The notes: a model not told the origin generated them from the sequence alone. Counted from the stretch's first letter, positions 1 to 12,136 are shown. The stretch: DNA of 64,000 bases from Pseudomonas sp. G2-4 (GCF_030064125.1 NZ_CP125957.1:3968001-4032000), one strand, 5' to 3'. Program-made: numbers and translations.

Positions 1-46
1 CGTTTTTATTCGCGTCTGAAAAGTAATTTTTTTCAATAGGTTACAC

Positions 47-1213
47 ATGAATCCTGATATTCCTCTGCAACTCTTGGGCGGCATCACGGCACGGGAGTTC
101 CTGCGCGACTACTGGCAGAAAAAACCGCTGCTGATCCGTCAGGCAATCCCTGACTTCGAAAGCCCCCTCGACGCCGACGAACTGGCCGGCCTGGCGCTGG
201 AAGAAGAAGTCGAATCGCGCCTGGTGATCGAGCACGGCGAAACCCCTTGGGAAATGCGTCGCGGCCCGTTCGCCGAAGACGAATTCAGCAAACTGCCGGA
301 ACGCGAATGGACCCTGCTGGTGCAGGCCGTCGACCAGTTCGTGCCCGAGGTCGGCGAATTGCTGGAGCACTTCCGTTTCCTGCCAAGCTGGCGCATCGAC
401 GATGTGATGATCAGCTTTGCCGCCCCGGGTGGCAGTGTCGGTCCGCACTTCGATAACTATGACGTGTTCCTGCTGCAGGGTCATGGCAAGCGCAACTGGA
501 AAATCGGCCAGATGTGCGACTCCCAGAGCCCGCTGCTGGAGCACGCCGACCTGCGCATCCTCGCGGACTTCGAGACCACTGACGAGTGGATCCTGGAACC
601 GGGCGACATGCTCTACCTGCCGCCGCGCCTGGCCCACTGCGGCGTGGCCGTGGATGACTGCATGACTTACTCGGTGGGTTTCCGTGCACCGAGTGCGGCC
701 GAAGTGCTGACCCACTTCACCGACTTCCTCAGCCAGTTCCTGCCGGACGAAGAGCGCTACACTGACGCCGACGCCCGCCCCGTGGCCGACCCGCATCAGA
801 TCCAGCACGACGCCCTGGACCGCCTCAAGGGCCTGCTGGCCGAGCACATGAGCGACGAGCGCTTGCTGCTGACCTGGTTCGGCCAGTTCATGACCGAGCC
901 GCGCTACCCGGAACTGGTGGTAGGTCCGGAAATGGAAGATGACGAGCTGTTGGCCGGCCTGGAGCAAGGCGCGGTGATCATCCGCAACCCAAGTGCTCGC
1001 CTGGCCTGGTCGGAAGTTGACGACGACCTGCTGCTGTTCGCCAGCGGCCAGAGCCGTTATCTGCCGGGCAAGCTGCGCGAACTGCTGAAAATGATTTGCG
1101 CCGCCGACGCCCTGCACAGCGAAAACCTTGGCCCGTGGCTGGCCGACGAAGACGGTCGCAGCCTGATCTGCGAGTTGGTCAAGCAAGGCAGCCTGGGGTT
1201 CGCCGATGAATAA
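47..1213 (+). CDS. roxA: 50S ribosomal protein L16 arginine hydroxylase (cupin/JmjC)
   Basis: This 388-residue protein belongs to the YcfD/RoxA family of Fe(II)/2-oxoglutarate oxygenases, which hydroxylate an arginine of ribosomal protein L16 in the cytoplasm. The JmjC-type cupin core carries the iron motif H134-F-D136 in GPHFDNYD and the distal histidine H197 in PPRLAHCG. The C-terminal half (about 220-388) matches the helical dimerisation and winged-helix part of the family, and the length is normal. The start follows a weak AATAGG site at about 35-40. The next gene overlaps the stop by 8 bases, so the two are probably co-translated. Family assignment is confident; the hydroxylated residue is from family knowledge. 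Confidence 0.93.
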   Translation: MNPDIPLQLLGGITAREFLRDYWQKKPLLIRQAIPDFESPLDADELAGLALEEEVESRLVIEHGETPWEMRRGPFAEDEFSKLPEREWTLLVQAVDQFVPEVGELLEHFRFLPSWRIDDVMISFAAPGGSVGPHFDNYDVFLLQGHGKRNWKIGQMCDSQSPLLEHADLRILADFETTDEWILEPGDMLYLPPRLAHCGVAVDDCMTYSVGFRAPSAAEVLTHFTDFLSQFLPDEERYTDADARPVADPHQIQHDALDRLKGLLAEHMSDERLLLTWFGQFMTEPRYPELVVGPEMEDDELLAGLEQGAVIIRNPSARLAWSEVDDDLLLFASGQSRYLPGKLRELLKMICAADALHSENLGPWLADEDGRSLICELVKQGSLGFADE

Positions 1214-1631
1214 AATCCACGTTCGTGTCGCAGACTGGCAAAAGGATAACGCCGAGATCCGGCGCATTCGTGAGACCGTGTTCATTGCCGAGCAATCCGT
1301 GCCGCCCGAGTTGGAATGGGATGCCGATGACCAAGGTGCCGTGCACTTCCTGGCGTTTGAAGGCGACTTCCCCATCGGCACTGCACGCCTGCTGACCGAC
1401 GGCCATGTCGGTCGTGTCTCGGTCCTCAAGGACTGGCGCGGCCTGAAGGTCGGCGATGCGCTGATGCATGCGGTGATCGCCGAAGCCGAGAAGCGAGGAC
1501 TCAAGCAGCAGATGCTCAGCGCCCAGGTGCATGCCACGCCATTCTATGAGCGGCTGGGTTTTGCGGTGGTCAGCGAGGAGTTCCTCGAGGCTGGGATTCC
1601 TCATGTGGACATGGTGCGGCATTCGGCTTGA
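1206..1631 (+). CDS. GNAT family N-acetyltransferase
   Basis: This is a 141-residue single-domain GNAT protein. The acetyl-CoA-binding turn is visible as RVSVLKDWRGLKVGDALM near residues 78-95, followed by the usual C-terminal HATPFYERLGF motif. It resembles ElaA/YjcF-type acetyltransferases, whose substrates are poorly known. It overlaps the 3' end of roxA by 8 bases, so translation is probably coupled. The pairing with a ribosome-modifying enzyme is suggestive, but I cannot name a substrate. A REP hairpin and a terminator follow. Confidence 0.88.
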   Translation: MNKIHVRVADWQKDNAEIRRIRETVFIAEQSVPPELEWDADDQGAVHFLAFEGDFPIGTARLLTDGHVGRVSVLKDWRGLKVGDALMHAVIAEAEKRGLKQQMLSAQVHATPFYERLGFAVVSEEFLEAGIPHVDMVRHSA

Positions 1632-1658
1632 CCCATCCTCCAGCAAGATGATGGCCTC

Positions 1659-1688
1659 TGTGGCGAGGGAGCTTGCTCCCTCGCCACA
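1659..1688. repeat. single REP palindrome
   Basis: TGTGGCGAGGGAGC at 1659-1672 pairs perfectly with GCTCCCTCGCCACA at 1675-1688 around a TT loop. The same core recurs in other intergenic gaps of the window and is typical of Pseudomonas REP elements. Unlike most of the others, this copy is a lone hairpin and not a pair. Confidence 0.9.
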
Positions 1689-1707
1689 AGAGCATCCTGC
1701 AACACTC

Positions 1708-1743
1708 AAACGCCCCGCCATCCCTCGATGCCGGGGCGTTTTG
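1708..1743 (+). terminator. Rho-independent terminator after the roxA-GNAT pair
   Basis: AAACGCCCCG at 1708-1717 pairs with CGGGGCGTTT at 1732-1741 and is followed by T residues. It would end the roxA-GNAT transcript. Confidence 0.85.
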
Positions 1744-1820
1744 CCGTCTACCATTCAACTTACCCCATCCGGGGCCGACAAACTGGCAATATCAAGCCTT
1801 TGTCTCGCGGAGAAATGGAC

Positions 1821-2582
1821 ATGCCTCTACGCACCTTCCTGGCCACCCTGCTGCTCAGCTGCAGCCTGTCGCTCATGGCCGCCACGGAGATCGTGCCGCT
1901 GAACTACCGTACCAGCGCCGACCTGCTGCCGGTGGCGCAGAATTTCATTGGCAAGGACGGTCAGGTCAGCGCCTACGGCAACCAACTGATCGTCAACGCC
2001 GAGCCCGGCAAGATCGAAGAACTCCGGCAATTCCTCGCCCAGTTGGATACCGCTCCCAAGCGCCTGCTGATCACGGTCGACACCAACGAAAACAACCTGC
2101 AGGGCGACCAGGGTTACTCGATCAACGGCGCCGCACCCAGCCAGACCCGCATCATCAACCGCAGCACCGCCAGCCGTGAAGGCGGCGTGCAGCAGGTACA
2201 AGCCAGCGAAGGCCAGCCGGCGTTGATCCAGGTGGGCCAAAGCGTGCCGTTCACCAGCAACCAGACCGACAGCTACGGTCGCATGCAGAGCCAGACCGAA
2301 TACCGCAACGTCACCCAGGGTTTCTATGTCACGGCCAGCGTCACCGGCGAGACCGTTCATCTGAGTATCAGCACCAATCGTGACCGCATGAGCCAGGAAC
2401 GTCCCGATGTAGTGAACGTTCAAAGTACCGACACAAGCGTCAGCGGGCGCCTGGGTGAATGGATCACCCTGGCCGGCGTGAATCGCCAGAATCAGGCCGA
2501 CAAACAGGGGCTGACCCGCAGCTACTCGACCCAGGGCCGCGACGACATGATTTTACGGGTCAAGGTCGACACCCTGAACTGA
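1821..2582 (+). CDS. Exported protein with secretin short/N domain
   Basis: This 253-residue protein has a clear signal peptide (MPLRTFLATLLLSCSLSLMA, then ATEIVPL). The segment after it (ATEIVPLNYRTSADLLPVAQ to about residue 90) looks like the short N domain found in type II/III secretion secretins. The C-terminal half has repeated beta-strand-like sequence ending in MILRVKVDTLN. It lacks the length of a full secretin, so it is not an outer-membrane channel by itself. I prefer ATG 1821 over 1815 because GGAGAA at 1809-1814 is six bases from it. Similar short proteins lie next to aceA in other Pseudomonas (from memory). Function is unknown. Confidence 0.82.
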   Translation: MPLRTFLATLLLSCSLSLMAATEIVPLNYRTSADLLPVAQNFIGKDGQVSAYGNQLIVNAEPGKIEELRQFLAQLDTAPKRLLITVDTNENNLQGDQGYSINGAAPSQTRIINRSTASREGGVQQVQASEGQPALIQVGQSVPFTSNQTDSYGRMQSQTEYRNVTQGFYVTASVTGETVHLSISTNRDRMSQERPDVVNVQSTDTSVSGRLGEWITLAGVNRQNQADKQGLTRSYSTQGRDDMILRVKVDTLN

Positions 2583-3083
2583 AGCACCAAAAACTGACTG
2601 ACTAGTCGTATTAGACCAAAGATGTAGTGCCTAAAAAAAAGCACTACAAAACGTTTGACGGGGCAAAAAACCGAAGGCATGATGGCCTCGCTCCCGCTAA
2701 TCAGGGGCCCTGGCAAGGGCCTTCGGGTCGACGCTTGCAACTACCCTGCGAGCCGATTCGTGTCTGTACTGCCCACAAGGTGTGTTCGACGAGGTTGCGA
2801 CTGGAACGAAGTTGTCCCGAGGGACGGAAGCGTAACTAGGTAACCCGGCATCACTCTGAGTTCGTATAAAGGCCCACGACGCCCGAATGCGCCCGCAGTT
2901 CGCCTCTACCTGCTCACTTTCCCCTCGAGCCATCGTTCATCCCGTCGCCTCCCCGCCTGATCCGACTTGTGCGCCCGGCCCCCTGGCCAGCGAGCAGCCT
3001 TCTACGCCAAATCTGGTGCAGCTGGCAGGAATTGTTCACCCCAAGAACGACTTTTTCTACAAGACGCGACGAGGTTTATCTCC
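2583..3083. other. 500-bp aceA upstream region without a gene
   Basis: No convincing gene is present. The region holds the inverted repeat at 2623-2648 and about 435 bases between that repeat and the aceA start. Open frames here lack a ribosome-binding site and recognisable sequence. The long leader suggests that the aceA promoter lies well upstream of the gene or that the mRNA has a long 5' UTR. Confidence 0.6.
2623..2648. promoter_or_regulatory. Inverted repeat, candidate RccR-type operator of aceA
   Basis: TGTAGTGC at 2623-2630 and GCACTACA at 2641-2648 form perfect 8-base arms around an A-rich spacer, giving TGTAGT-N14-ACTACA. From memory, the RpiR-family regulator RccR of fluorescent pseudomonads controls aceA and binds TGTAGT/ACTACA half-sites. 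The assignment is an inference from that memory; the palindrome itself is certain. Confidence 0.6.
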
Positions 3084-4409
3084 ATGGCACTGACACGCGA
3101 ACAGCAAATTGCAGCCCTTGAAAAAGACTGGGCTGAGAACCCGCGCTGGAAAGGCGTGACGCGCAATTATTCCGCTGCTGATGTCGTCCGTCTGCGTGGC
3201 TCGGTTCAACCTGAGCACACCCTTGCGAAGATGGGCGCCGACAAGCTCTGGAACCTGGTCACCCAGGGCGCCAAGCCAGCCTTCCGCCCCGAGAAAGATT
3301 TCGTCAACTGCATGGGCGCCCTGACCGGCGGCCAGGCTGTACAACAAGTCAAGGCCGGTATCCAGGCAATCTACCTGTCGGGCTGGCAAGTGGCTGCGGA
3401 CAACAACTCCGCCGAGTCGATGTACCCCGACCAATCGCTGTACCCGGTGGATTCGGTTCCAACCGTGGTCAAGCGCATCAACAACTCGTTCCGTCGCGCC
3501 GACCAGATCCAGTGGAAAGCCGGCAAGAACCCGGGCGACGAAGGCTACATCGACTACTTCGCCCCGATCGTGGCTGACGCTGAAGCCGGTTTCGGCGGCG
3601 TACTGAACGCCTACGAGCTGATGAAGAGCATGATCGAAGCAGGCGCCGCCGGCGTTCACTTCGAAGACCAACTGGCTTCGGTAAAGAAATGCGGCCACAT
3701 GGGCGGCAAAGTATTGGTACCGACCCAGGAAGCCGTGCAGAAACTGACCGCTGCCCGCCTGGCTGCCGACGTTGCCGGTGTACCGACCATCATCCTGGCC
3801 CGTACCGACGCCAACGCCGCTGACCTGCTGACTTCCGACTGCGACCCGTACGACCAGCCGTTCGTGACCGGCACCCGCACCCAGGAAGGTTTCTACAAGG
3901 TTCGCGCCGGTCTCGACCAAGCGATTTCCCGTGGCCTGGCCTACGCGCCATACGCCGACCTGATCTGGTGCGAAACCGCCAAGCCGGACCTCGACGAAGC
4001 CCGTCGCTTCGCCGAAGCGATCAAGAAGGAATACCCGGACCAACTGCTGTCGTATAACTGCTCGCCTTCCTTCAACTGGAAGAAAAACCTGGACGACGCG
4101 ACCATCGCCAAGTTCCAGCGTGAACTGTCCGCCATGGGCTACAAGCACCAGTTCATCACCCTGGCCGGCATCCACAACATGTGGCACAGCATGTTCAACC
4201 TGGCGCACGACTACGCCCGCAACGACATGACCGCCTACGTGAAGCTGCAAGAACAAGAGTTCGCTGACGCCGCCAAGGGCTACACCTTCGTGGCTCACCA
4301 GCAGGAAGTGGGCACCGGTTACTTCGACGACATGACCACCGTGATCCAGGGCGGCACCTCGTCGGTGACCGCACTGACCGGCTCCACCGAAGAAGAACAA
4401 TTCCACTGA
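3084..4409 (+). CDS. aceA: Isocitrate lyase
   Basis: Isocitrate lyase splits isocitrate to succinate and glyoxylate, the first step of the glyoxylate shunt. The protein is 441 residues, the usual length for the E. coli-like class. The catalytic signature KKCGHMGG is present with C203, and upstream residues such as [18 protein letters not shown] carry the Mg-binding acidic residues. The start ATG 3084 follows GAGG at 3071-3074. An in-frame extension to 2967 is possible but has no family match. The gene is followed by a strong terminator shared with the convergent chemoreceptor gene. Confidence 0.97.
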   Translation: MALTREQQIAALEKDWAENPRWKGVTRNYSAADVVRLRGSVQPEHTLAKMGADKLWNLVTQGAKPAFRPEKDFVNCMGALTGGQAVQQVKAGIQAIYLSGWQVAADNNSAESMYPDQSLYPVDSVPTVVKRINNSFRRADQIQWKAGKNPGDEGYIDYFAPIVADAEAGFGGVLNAYELMKSMIEAGAAGVHFEDQLASVKKCGHMGGKVLVPTQEAVQKLTAARLAADVAGVPTIILARTDANAADLLTSDCDPYDQPFVTGTRTQEGFYKVRAGLDQAISRGLAYAPYADLIWCETAKPDLDEARRFAEAIKKEYPDQLLSYNCSPSFNWKKNLDDATIAKFQRELSAMGYKHQFITLAGIHNMWHSMFNLAHDYARNDMTAYVKLQEQEFADAAKGYTFVAHQQEVGTGYFDDMTTVIQGGTSSVTALTGSTEEEQFH

Positions 4410-4479
4410 TTCACACGCTTGCCTCGAGTAAGCGGCCCTTGCGGACCGAGTAAAAGCTAACCGCAAAGCCGACGATCTG

Positions 4480-4509
4480 AAGCCCCGACTGGTTCGGGGC
4501 TTTTTTTTT
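4480..4509. terminator. Terminator between aceA and the chemoreceptor gene
   Basis: AGCCCCGA at 4481-4488 pairs with TCGGGGCT at 4494-4501, followed by nine T residues. It ends aceA on the plus strand and lies 9 bases past the stop of the convergent gene, although the U tract favours the plus direction. Confidence 0.9.
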
Positions 4510-4517
4510 ACCGGTTT

Positions 4518-6440
4518 TCACACTTTGAAGTGACTGACCAGCAGCTGCAACTGGTTACCCAGGCGCGCCAGCTCGATGCTGGAGGCTGCGGTTTCTTCGC
4601 TGGCTGAGGCGGTCTGTTCGGATACATCGCGCACGCTCAAAATACTGCGGCTGATTTCCTCGGCCACCGAGCTTTGTTGCACCGCAGCAGCGGCAATCTG
4701 TTGATTCATGGCCTGAATGCCAGAAACCGCCTGGGTGATGTTGCCCAGGGAGATGCCGGCCTTGCCGGCCAACTCCACACTGCTGTCGGTCAGTTCGCGG
4801 CTATTTCGCATGATGCTCGAAACCTGGCGCGTGCCGTTCTGCAAGCCCGCCACCAGGCTTTCAATCTCTTCGGTGGAATGCTGGGTACGCTGGGCCAGCC
4901 CACGTACTTCGTCGGCAACCACGGCAAAACCGCGCCCGGCGTCACCCGCGCGGGCGGCCTCAATGGCGGCGTTAAGGGCCAGCAAGTTGGTCTGCTCAGC
5001 CACCGCCCTGATCACGTCCATGATTTTGCCGATGCGCGCGCTTTCTTGTTCCAGCTCATCCATGGCGTCGACTGAGCGCCCGACTTCGCTGGCCAAGCGC
5101 TCGATCTGAACGATGGCTTGCGCGACCACCTGGTCGCCGATACGGGCCTGTGCATCGGCCTCTGACGCGACTGCACAAGCCTGTTCGGCATTACGCGCGA
5201 CTTCATGCACGGTGGCCGACATTTCGTGCATGGCGGTGGCCACCTGGTCGGTCTCGGTCTTCTGACTATTGACCCCGGCACTGGTCTGCTCGGTGACGGC
5301 CGATAACTCTTCGGCGGCGCTGGCGATTTGGGTGACGCCATCGCGGATGCCACCGATCAGGTCACGCAACGTGGCGCCCATGCGCTGAATACCTTGCTGC
5401 AAGACACCCAGCTCGTCACTACGGGTCACGACCATGTCTTGCGTGAGGTCGCCTGCTGCAATGCGATCGACCACAGCCAATGTGTCCTGCAACGGCCGCG
5501 TAATCTGGCGAGTGATGATCATGGCCGCAAGAATCCCCAACAACATCGCCAAGGCAGTACAGCTCAGCTGCAGGAGGCGGGCCTGGGCGCTGTCTTCGTC
5601 ACGGGAGACCAGTTGGCTGGCATACATTTCATCAGTCAGACGGGTGATGGTTTCACCCAAATCGATGGTGTCCTGCACGGCCTTGCCAATGGCCTGATTA
5701 CTGGCGGTAAAGTTCTGCACGGAGCGGCGGTAAGCAATCAGCGCGGTTTCCAGCTGCTTGATGGTGTCAGCATAGGTCGGGCCGAAAGCGCTGTTGAGGG
5801 TTTCGATGCCCTTGAGCGTATTTTCGAGCTGGCGGGTGGCGGCTTGCTCGGTGGTGCTGTTGGGGTTACCGGTGTAGCCACGCACTTCATAACGCACCAG
5901 CGCCACGTCCTCTTTGGCCTTGAGGATGATCCTGTACAGCTCAAAACGGCGCTCATCCGACGCAGGCATTGCTTCTACGTCATTGATGACCTTGGCAATC
6001 AATGCCGCGCCCTTGACGGCATTGACGCCCATCTCCTTGCGCATGGCTGCGTCATCGCGATAAGCCTCGCGCATCGTATTCAGTGCCACTTGATACTGCG
6101 CACTGGCCTGCTCGATCAGCGCAAGTTTTTTCAGGTTTTCAGGTTTTCTCAACTCGTTTACAAGGCTTTTTTGCTTGGCGACAAACTGCTCCAGCGACGC
6201 CTGGATCAATGCACCCTTTTGTTCATCGCCCTTGTCCACCTGGTATTGAAAGCGAGCCCTGCGCAGGTGATCAAGACGGTTGCCGAGTTCGGTAATGCTG
6301 GTCATTCGATCAGTGCGCTGGATCATTTTTCCCAGGCTGAACCAGCCGGTCGCGGCAAGGATAGCGGTCAGAAGCAGCACAACAGCAAAGCCCAAAGCCA
6401 ACTTGAGCATAACGCTCATATTCGCGATCCAAGAATTCAT
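4518..6440 (-). CDS. Methyl-accepting chemotaxis protein, HBM-type sensor
   Basis: This is a 640-residue membrane chemoreceptor. TM1 is near residues 10-30, a helical periplasmic region of about 250 residues follows, and TM2 is near 290-310. After these come a HAMP domain and a signalling domain with the conserved hairpin tip ([20 protein letters not shown]). The all-helical periplasmic segment of this size fits the helical bimodular (HBM) class; Pseudomonas McpS, of nearly the same length, senses TCA-cycle acids. The tail ends VSHFKV with no CheR-tethering pentapeptide. AAAGGA lies six bases ahead of the start. Ligand is not determined; location next to aceA makes organic acids plausible. 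Confidence 0.9.
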   Translation of the reverse strand: MNSWIANMSVMLKLALGFAVVLLLTAILAATGWFSLGKMIQRTDRMTSITELGNRLDHLRRARFQYQVDKGDEQKGALIQASLEQFVAKQKSLVNELRKPENLKKLALIEQASAQYQVALNTMREAYRDDAAMRKEMGVNAVKGAALIAKVINDVEAMPASDERRFELYRIILKAKEDVALVRYEVRGYTGNPNSTTEQAATRQLENTLKGIETLNSAFGPTYADTIKQLETALIAYRRSVQNFTASNQAIGKAVQDTIDLGETITRLTDEMYASQLVSRDEDSAQARLLQLSCTALAMLLGILAAMIITRQITRPLQDTLAVVDRIAAGDLTQDMVVTRSDELGVLQQGIQRMGATLRDLIGGIRDGVTQIASAAEELSAVTEQTSAGVNSQKTETDQVATAMHEMSATVHEVARNAEQACAVASEADAQARIGDQVVAQAIVQIERLASEVGRSVDAMDELEQESARIGKIMDVIRAVAEQTNLLALNAAIEAARAGDAGRGFAVVADEVRGLAQRTQHSTEEIESLVAGLQNGTRQVSSIMRNSRELTDSSVELAGKAGISLGNITQAVSGIQAMNQQIAAAAVQQSSVAEEISRSILSVRDVSEQTASASEETAASSIELARLGNQLQLLVSHFKV

Positions 6441-6751
6441 GACATTCCTTTGGTAATCAGCCGCGAACGATGAAAACTGACGCAGCTATCGATGAAGGGG
6501 CGATTGTCTAACCAGCATTGATATAGATGATTAGATGAGCGAGCGGCAAAGATAGCCATTTGCCATCAACTCTTCAAGGCTCTAGCTCCGGCCTCGTGCC
6601 GATTTTTGCTGGCAAAGCGGTTTCGCTTAACGTGCCAATGCCTGGGGGCGCAGGTTCTGGGTTGGCTCGACTGATCGGCCCCGATCTGACAATCCCGGTT
6701 TTTTCACCCGTTTTCTTTGAAGCAACCTACGCTGTAAGAGCAAACCTGCAT

Positions 6752-6842
6752 CTGTGGGAGCCAGGCTTGGCCGCGATGACCGATAGGGCAGTCTGCCTCG
6801 GGACCGCGTTGCCGACATCGCGAGCAAGCCTGGCTTCCACGG
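6752..6842. repeat. REP pair (REPIN-like)
   Basis: GTGGGAGCCAGGCTTGGC near 6753 and its inverted, slightly diverged copy ending GCCTGGCTTCCAC near 6840 flank about 40 bases. The arms differ at a few positions, so this is an older copy than the ones further right. Confidence 0.8.
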
Positions 6843-7043
6843 AAGCAGCCTCTCATGCAGATCCAACCTTCACCGGACACCTCCCCCACAAAACTTTCGG
6901 GGCAGCGCTAGAAAAATTGATCGAACGCAGTATTGGGCAGTCCGAAAAGGAGTAAAACGTCCGACGCTGACAATTGCAGTAGCGACGATGTAAGACCGCC
7001 CTTCAGACACGACACTAAGTGCACTGTAGAAAAGGCCGGCGCA

Positions 7044-7062
7044 GATAATAATAATTATCATT
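7044..7062. promoter_or_regulatory. Fur-box-like sequence upstream of nuoA
   Basis: GATAATAATAATTATCATT matches 15 of 19 positions of the E. coli-type Fur consensus by my count, and GTTATCATT follows at 7071-7079. It lies about 250 bases upstream of nuoA. Either it regulates nuo or it is left over from a lost iron-regulated gene. Confidence 0.5.
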
Positions 7063-7314
7063 TGGAAGTCGTTATCATTGTTACATACCGCACGAAATAT
7101 TATTGATGAATAGCCGGCCAACGCCCACGGGGCCGGGGCCGCAGGGTCCTGGAGGTGCGCTATGTCCTTATTCCAATAAATAATTTCGCTATAGGAATTT
7201 TACTTGCCCGGTGTTTAGCCATAAAATCACCGCGATTGATTGCTGCGACATATCGTCACTGCGTTATTTCTATTCAAGCTCAGAGACCTTTGCTCTCTGT
7301 TAAGGATTTCCAGC

Positions 7315-7728
7315 ATGCCCGAAGCGACAGGACTCATGGCCCACAACTGGGGCTTTGCCATTTTCCTTCTGGGTGTCGTCGGCCTGTGCGCCTTCATGCT
7401 CGGTGTGTCGAGCCTGCTCGGGTCAAAAGCCTGGGGCCGCAGCAAAAATGAACCGTTCGAGTCCGGCATGCTACCTACCGGTGGCGCCCGCTTGCGGCTC
7501 TCAGCCAAATTCTATCTGGTCGCGATGCTGTTCGTGATCTTCGATATCGAAGCCCTCTTTCTCTTTGCATGGTCTGTGTCCGTCCGCGAAAGCGGCTGGA
7601 CCGGATTCGTCGAAGCTCTCGTTTTCATAGCAATTCTGTTGGCAGGTCTTGTCTACCTTTACCGGGTGGGGGCGCTTGATTGGGCTCCGGAAGCTCGGCG
7701 CAAGCGGCAAGCGAAGCTGAAACAATGA
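7315..7728 (+). CDS. nuoA: NADH-quinone oxidoreductase subunit A
   Basis: NuoA is a small membrane subunit of respiratory complex I. The 137-residue product has three hydrophobic helices and the conserved NuoA loop ([25 protein letters not shown], shown only as its flanks KNEPFESG and RLSAKFYL). ATG 7315 is preceded by TAAGGA at 7301-7306. It opens a 13-gene operon in E. coli order, A-B-CD-E-F-G-H-I-J-K-L-M-N. The length is usual for pseudomonads. Confidence 0.96.
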   Translation: MPEATGLMAHNWGFAIFLLGVVGLCAFMLGVSSLLGSKAWGRSKNEPFESGMLPTGGARLRLSAKFYLVAMLFVIFDIEALFLFAWSVSVRESGWTGFVEALVFIAILLAGLVYLYRVGALDWAPEARRKRQAKLKQ

Positions 7729-7738
7729 GGCTTTGGCA

Positions 7739-8413
7739 ATGCAATACAATCTCACCAGGATCGACCCCGATGCTCCTAACGAGCAGTACCCCATTGGCGA
7801 GCGGGAAACCGTCGCTGATCCGTTAGAGGATCAAGTCCACAAAAACATCTTCATGGGCAAGCTCGAAGACGTGCTGAACAACACGGTCAACTGGGGTCGC
7901 AAGAACTCCCTGTGGCCGTACAACTTCGGCCTTTCGTGCTGCTACGTGGAAATGACCACCGCCTTCACGGCGCCCCACGACATCGCGCGCTTTGGCGCCG
8001 AGGTGATCCGGGCATCGCCGCGCCAGGCGGATTTCATGGTTATCGCCGGAACCTGCTTCATCAAGATGGCGCCGATCATCCAGCGTCTCTACGAGCAGAT
8101 GCTCGAGCCGAAGTGGGTTATCTCCATGGGTTCGTGCGCCAACTCTGGTGGCATGTATGACATCTACTCCGTTGTTCAAGGGGTGGACAAGTTCCTGCCC
8201 GTGGACGTCTACGTGCCTGGCTGCCCCCCTCGCCCTGAAGCTTTCCTGCAAGGCTTGATGCTGTTGCAGGAGTCGATTGGCCAGGAGCGTCGCCCGCTGT
8301 CCTGGGTCGTTGGTGATCAAGGCGTCTATCGCGCCGAGATGCCATCGCAAAAGGAACAGCGCCGCGAACAGCGTATCGCAGTCACCAACCTGCGCAGCCC
8401 CGACGAAGTCTGA
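7739..8413 (+). CDS. nuoB: NADH-quinone oxidoreductase subunit B
   Basis: NuoB carries iron-sulfur cluster N2, which hands electrons to ubiquinone. The four cysteine ligands are visible: the tandem C67-C68 in [10 protein letters not shown]133 in GSCANSGG and C162 in PGCPPRPEA. Product is 224 residues from ATG 7739, with TGAGG at 7726-7730. A TTG six bases upstream is in frame but sits on top of the ribosome-binding region. The gap to nuoA is 10 bases. Confidence 0.97.
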   Translation: MQYNLTRIDPDAPNEQYPIGERETVADPLEDQVHKNIFMGKLEDVLNNTVNWGRKNSLWPYNFGLSCCYVEMTTAFTAPHDIARFGAEVIRASPRQADFMVIAGTCFIKMAPIIQRLYEQMLEPKWVISMGSCANSGGMYDIYSVVQGVDKFLPVDVYVPGCPPRPEAFLQGLMLLQESIGQERRPLSWVVGDQGVYRAEMPSQKEQRREQRIAVTNLRSPDEV

Positions 8414-8480
8414 TCCAGCTCTGTTCCTCTACAAGAAACGAGAACCTGGCTTCATTCTTTACGTTGACCGAAAGCGATAA

Positions 8481-10271
<1,791 letters not shown>

Positions 10272-10273
10272 GC

Positions 10274-10771
10274 ATGAACAGCACGCTTATCCAGACAGAC
10301 CGTTTCGCCTTGAGCGAAACCGAGCGCTCGGCCATCGAGCACGAGCTGCATCACTACGAAGACCCGCGCGCGGCGTCGATCGAAGCCTTGAAGATCGTCC
10401 AGAAGGAACGTGGCTGGGTGCCCGATGGCGCGCTCTACGCCATCGGCGAGATCCTCGGCATCCCGGCCAGCGACGTCGAAGGTGTCGCCACCTTCTACAG
10501 CCAGATTTTCCGCCAGCCAGTAGGCCGCCACATCATTCGCGTCTGCGACAGCATGGTCTGCTACATCGGCGGCCACGAATCCGTGGTCAGCGAAATCCAG
10601 GGCAAGTTGGGCATCGGCCTGGGCCAGACCACCGCAGACGGCCGCTTCACGCTGCTGCCGGTGTGCTGCCTGGGCAACTGCGACAAGGCTCCGGCGCTGA
10701 TGATCGACGACGACACCTTTGGTGACGTCAAGCCAGATGGCGTCGCCAAACTGCTGGAGGGCTACGTATGA
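10274..10771 (+). CDS. nuoE: NADH-quinone oxidoreductase subunit E
   Basis: NuoE is the 24-kDa thioredoxin-like subunit that holds the [2Fe-2S] cluster N1a in the NADH-input module. The ligand pattern C-x4-C (CDSMVC) followed by CxxxC (CLGNC) is intact. The product is 165 residues. It starts two bases after nuoCD ends, and its stop overlaps the nuoF start by four bases (ATGA), so translation should be coupled. Confidence 0.96.
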   Translation: MNSTLIQTDRFALSETERSAIEHELHHYEDPRAASIEALKIVQKERGWVPDGALYAIGEILGIPASDVEGVATFYSQIFRQPVGRHIIRVCDSMVCYIGGHESVVSEIQGKLGIGLGQTTADGRFTLLPVCCLGNCDKAPALMIDDDTFGDVKPDGVAKLLEGYV

Positions 10772-12126
10772 CCCTGACTTCCTTCGGGCCCGCCAACCGC
10801 ATCCAGCGTTCGGCCGAAACCCACCCCTTGACCTGGCGTCTGCGTGACGACGGCGAAGCCGTGTGGCTGGACGAATACCAGGCCAAGAACGGCTACGCCG
10901 CCGCGCGCAAGGCGTTCACCGACATGGCCCAGGACGACATCGTCCAGACCGTGAAGGATTCCGGCCTTAAAGGTCGTGGCGGCGCGGGCTTCCCCACGGG
11001 TGTGAAGTGGGGCCTGATGCCCAAGGACGAATCCATCAACATCCGCTACCTGCTGTGCAACGCGGATGAAATGGAGCCCAACACCTGGAAGGACCGCATG
11101 CTGATGGAGCAACTGCCCCATCTGCTGATCGAAGGCATGCTGATCAGCGCCCGTGCGCTGAAAACCTACCGTGGCTATATCTTCCTGCGTGGCGAATACA
11201 CCACCGCCGCCAAGCACCTGAACCGTGCCGTGGAAGAAGCCAAGGCCGCAGGCCTGTTGGGCAAGAACATCCTGGGCAGCGGTTTCGATTTCGAGCTGTT
11301 CGTCCACACCGGCGCCGGGCGTTACATCTGCGGTGAAGAAACCGCGCTGATCAACTCCCTCGAAGGCCGCCGCGCCAACCCGCGCTCCAAGCCGCCCTTC
11401 CCTGCCGCCGTAGGCGTGTGGGGCAAGCCGACCTGCGTGAACAACGTCGAGACCCTGTGCAACGTGCCGGCGATCATTGCCGACGGCGTGGACTGGTACA
11501 AATCCCTGGCCCGCGACGGCAGCGAAGACATGGGCACCAAGCTCATGGGTTTCTCTGGCAAGGTCAAGAACCCTGGCCTGTGGGAGCTGCCGTTCGGCAT
11601 CACCGGGCGTGAGCTGTTCGAGGACTATGCCGGTGGCATGCGCGACGGCTACACGCTCAAGTGCTGGCAGCCCGGCGGAGCCGGTACCGGTTTCCTGTTG
11701 CCGGAACATCTGGACGCACAAATGTACGCCGGCGGCATCGCCAAGGTGGGCACCCGCATGGGCACCGGCCTGGCGATGGCGGTGGACGACAGCGTCAACA
11801 TGGTTTCCCTGCTGCGCAACATGGAAGAGTTCTTCTCCCGTGAGTCGTGCGGTTTCTGCACCCCTTGCCGCGATGGCCTGCCCTGGAGCGTCAAGCTGCT
11901 GCGGGCCATTGAGAACGGTGAAGGCCAGGCCGGCGACATCGAGACCCTGTTGGGCCTGGTGGGTTTCCTCGGCCCAGGCAAGACCTTCTGTGCTCACGCA
12001 CCGGGTGCCGTGGAGCCGTTGGGCAGCGCGATCAAATACTTCCGCCCTGAATTCGAGGCCGGCATCGCGCCAACGCGCGCCGGGGACCTCAATCAGGTGG
12101 TCACGCCGACCATGGTCGGCGCGTAA
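10768..12126 (+). CDS. nuoF: NADH-quinone oxidoreductase subunit F
   Basis: NuoF binds NADH, FMN and [4Fe-4S] cluster N3, where electrons enter complex I. The NADH/FMN motif [10 protein letters not shown] lies near residue 70, and the cluster ligands appear as [12 protein letters not shown] plus the later CAHAPG. The product is 452 residues. It overlaps nuoE by four bases. The gene is followed by an unusually wide gap containing a stable hairpin before nuoG. Confidence 0.97.
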   Translation: MTLTSFGPANRIQRSAETHPLTWRLRDDGEAVWLDEYQAKNGYAAARKAFTDMAQDDIVQTVKDSGLKGRGGAGFPTGVKWGLMPKDESINIRYLLCNADEMEPNTWKDRMLMEQLPHLLIEGMLISARALKTYRGYIFLRGEYTTAAKHLNRAVEEAKAAGLLGKNILGSGFDFELFVHTGAGRYICGEETALINSLEGRRANPRSKPPFPAAVGVWGKPTCVNNVETLCNVPAIIADGVDWYKSLARDGSEDMGTKLMGFSGKVKNPGLWELPFGITGRELFEDYAGGMRDGYTLKCWQPGGAGTGFLLPEHLDAQMYAGGIAKVGTRMGTGLAMAVDDSVNMVSLLRNMEEFFSRESCGFCTPCRDGLPWSVKLLRAIENGEGQAGDIETLLGLVGFLGPGKTFCAHAPGAVEPLGSAIKYFRPEFEAGIAPTRAGDLNQVVTPTMVGA

Positions 12127-12136
12127 CGACGCTTAA

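Larger units (their letters stand above)
6441..7314. other. 874-bp region upstream of nuoA
   Basis: I find no supported gene. It contains a REP pair (6752-6842) and a Fur-like box (7044-7062). It also has a well-placed GGAGG at about 7150-7154 in front of an ATG (7161) that runs only five codons before a stop. The nuo promoter must lie here; I could not fix -35/-10 elements with confidence. Confidence 0.6.

Noticed and set aside
41..1537. A 498-codon frame antisense to roxA and the GNAT gene
   Set aside because: Shadow of two well-supported genes with intact catalytic motifs on the plus strand.
6560..6955. A 131-codon frame upstream of nuoA
   Set aside because: It runs straight through a REP pair and has no recognisable domain or ribosome-binding site.
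6870..7121. An 83-codon minus-strand frame with an isoleucine-rich stretch
   Set aside because: The hydrophobic run is just the translated Fur-box-like AT repeat; no start signal.
7155..7451. A 98-codon frame starting after GGAGG and overlapping nuoA
   Set aside because: It overlaps nuoA out of frame, needs a GTG start and shows no family; nuoA is certain.
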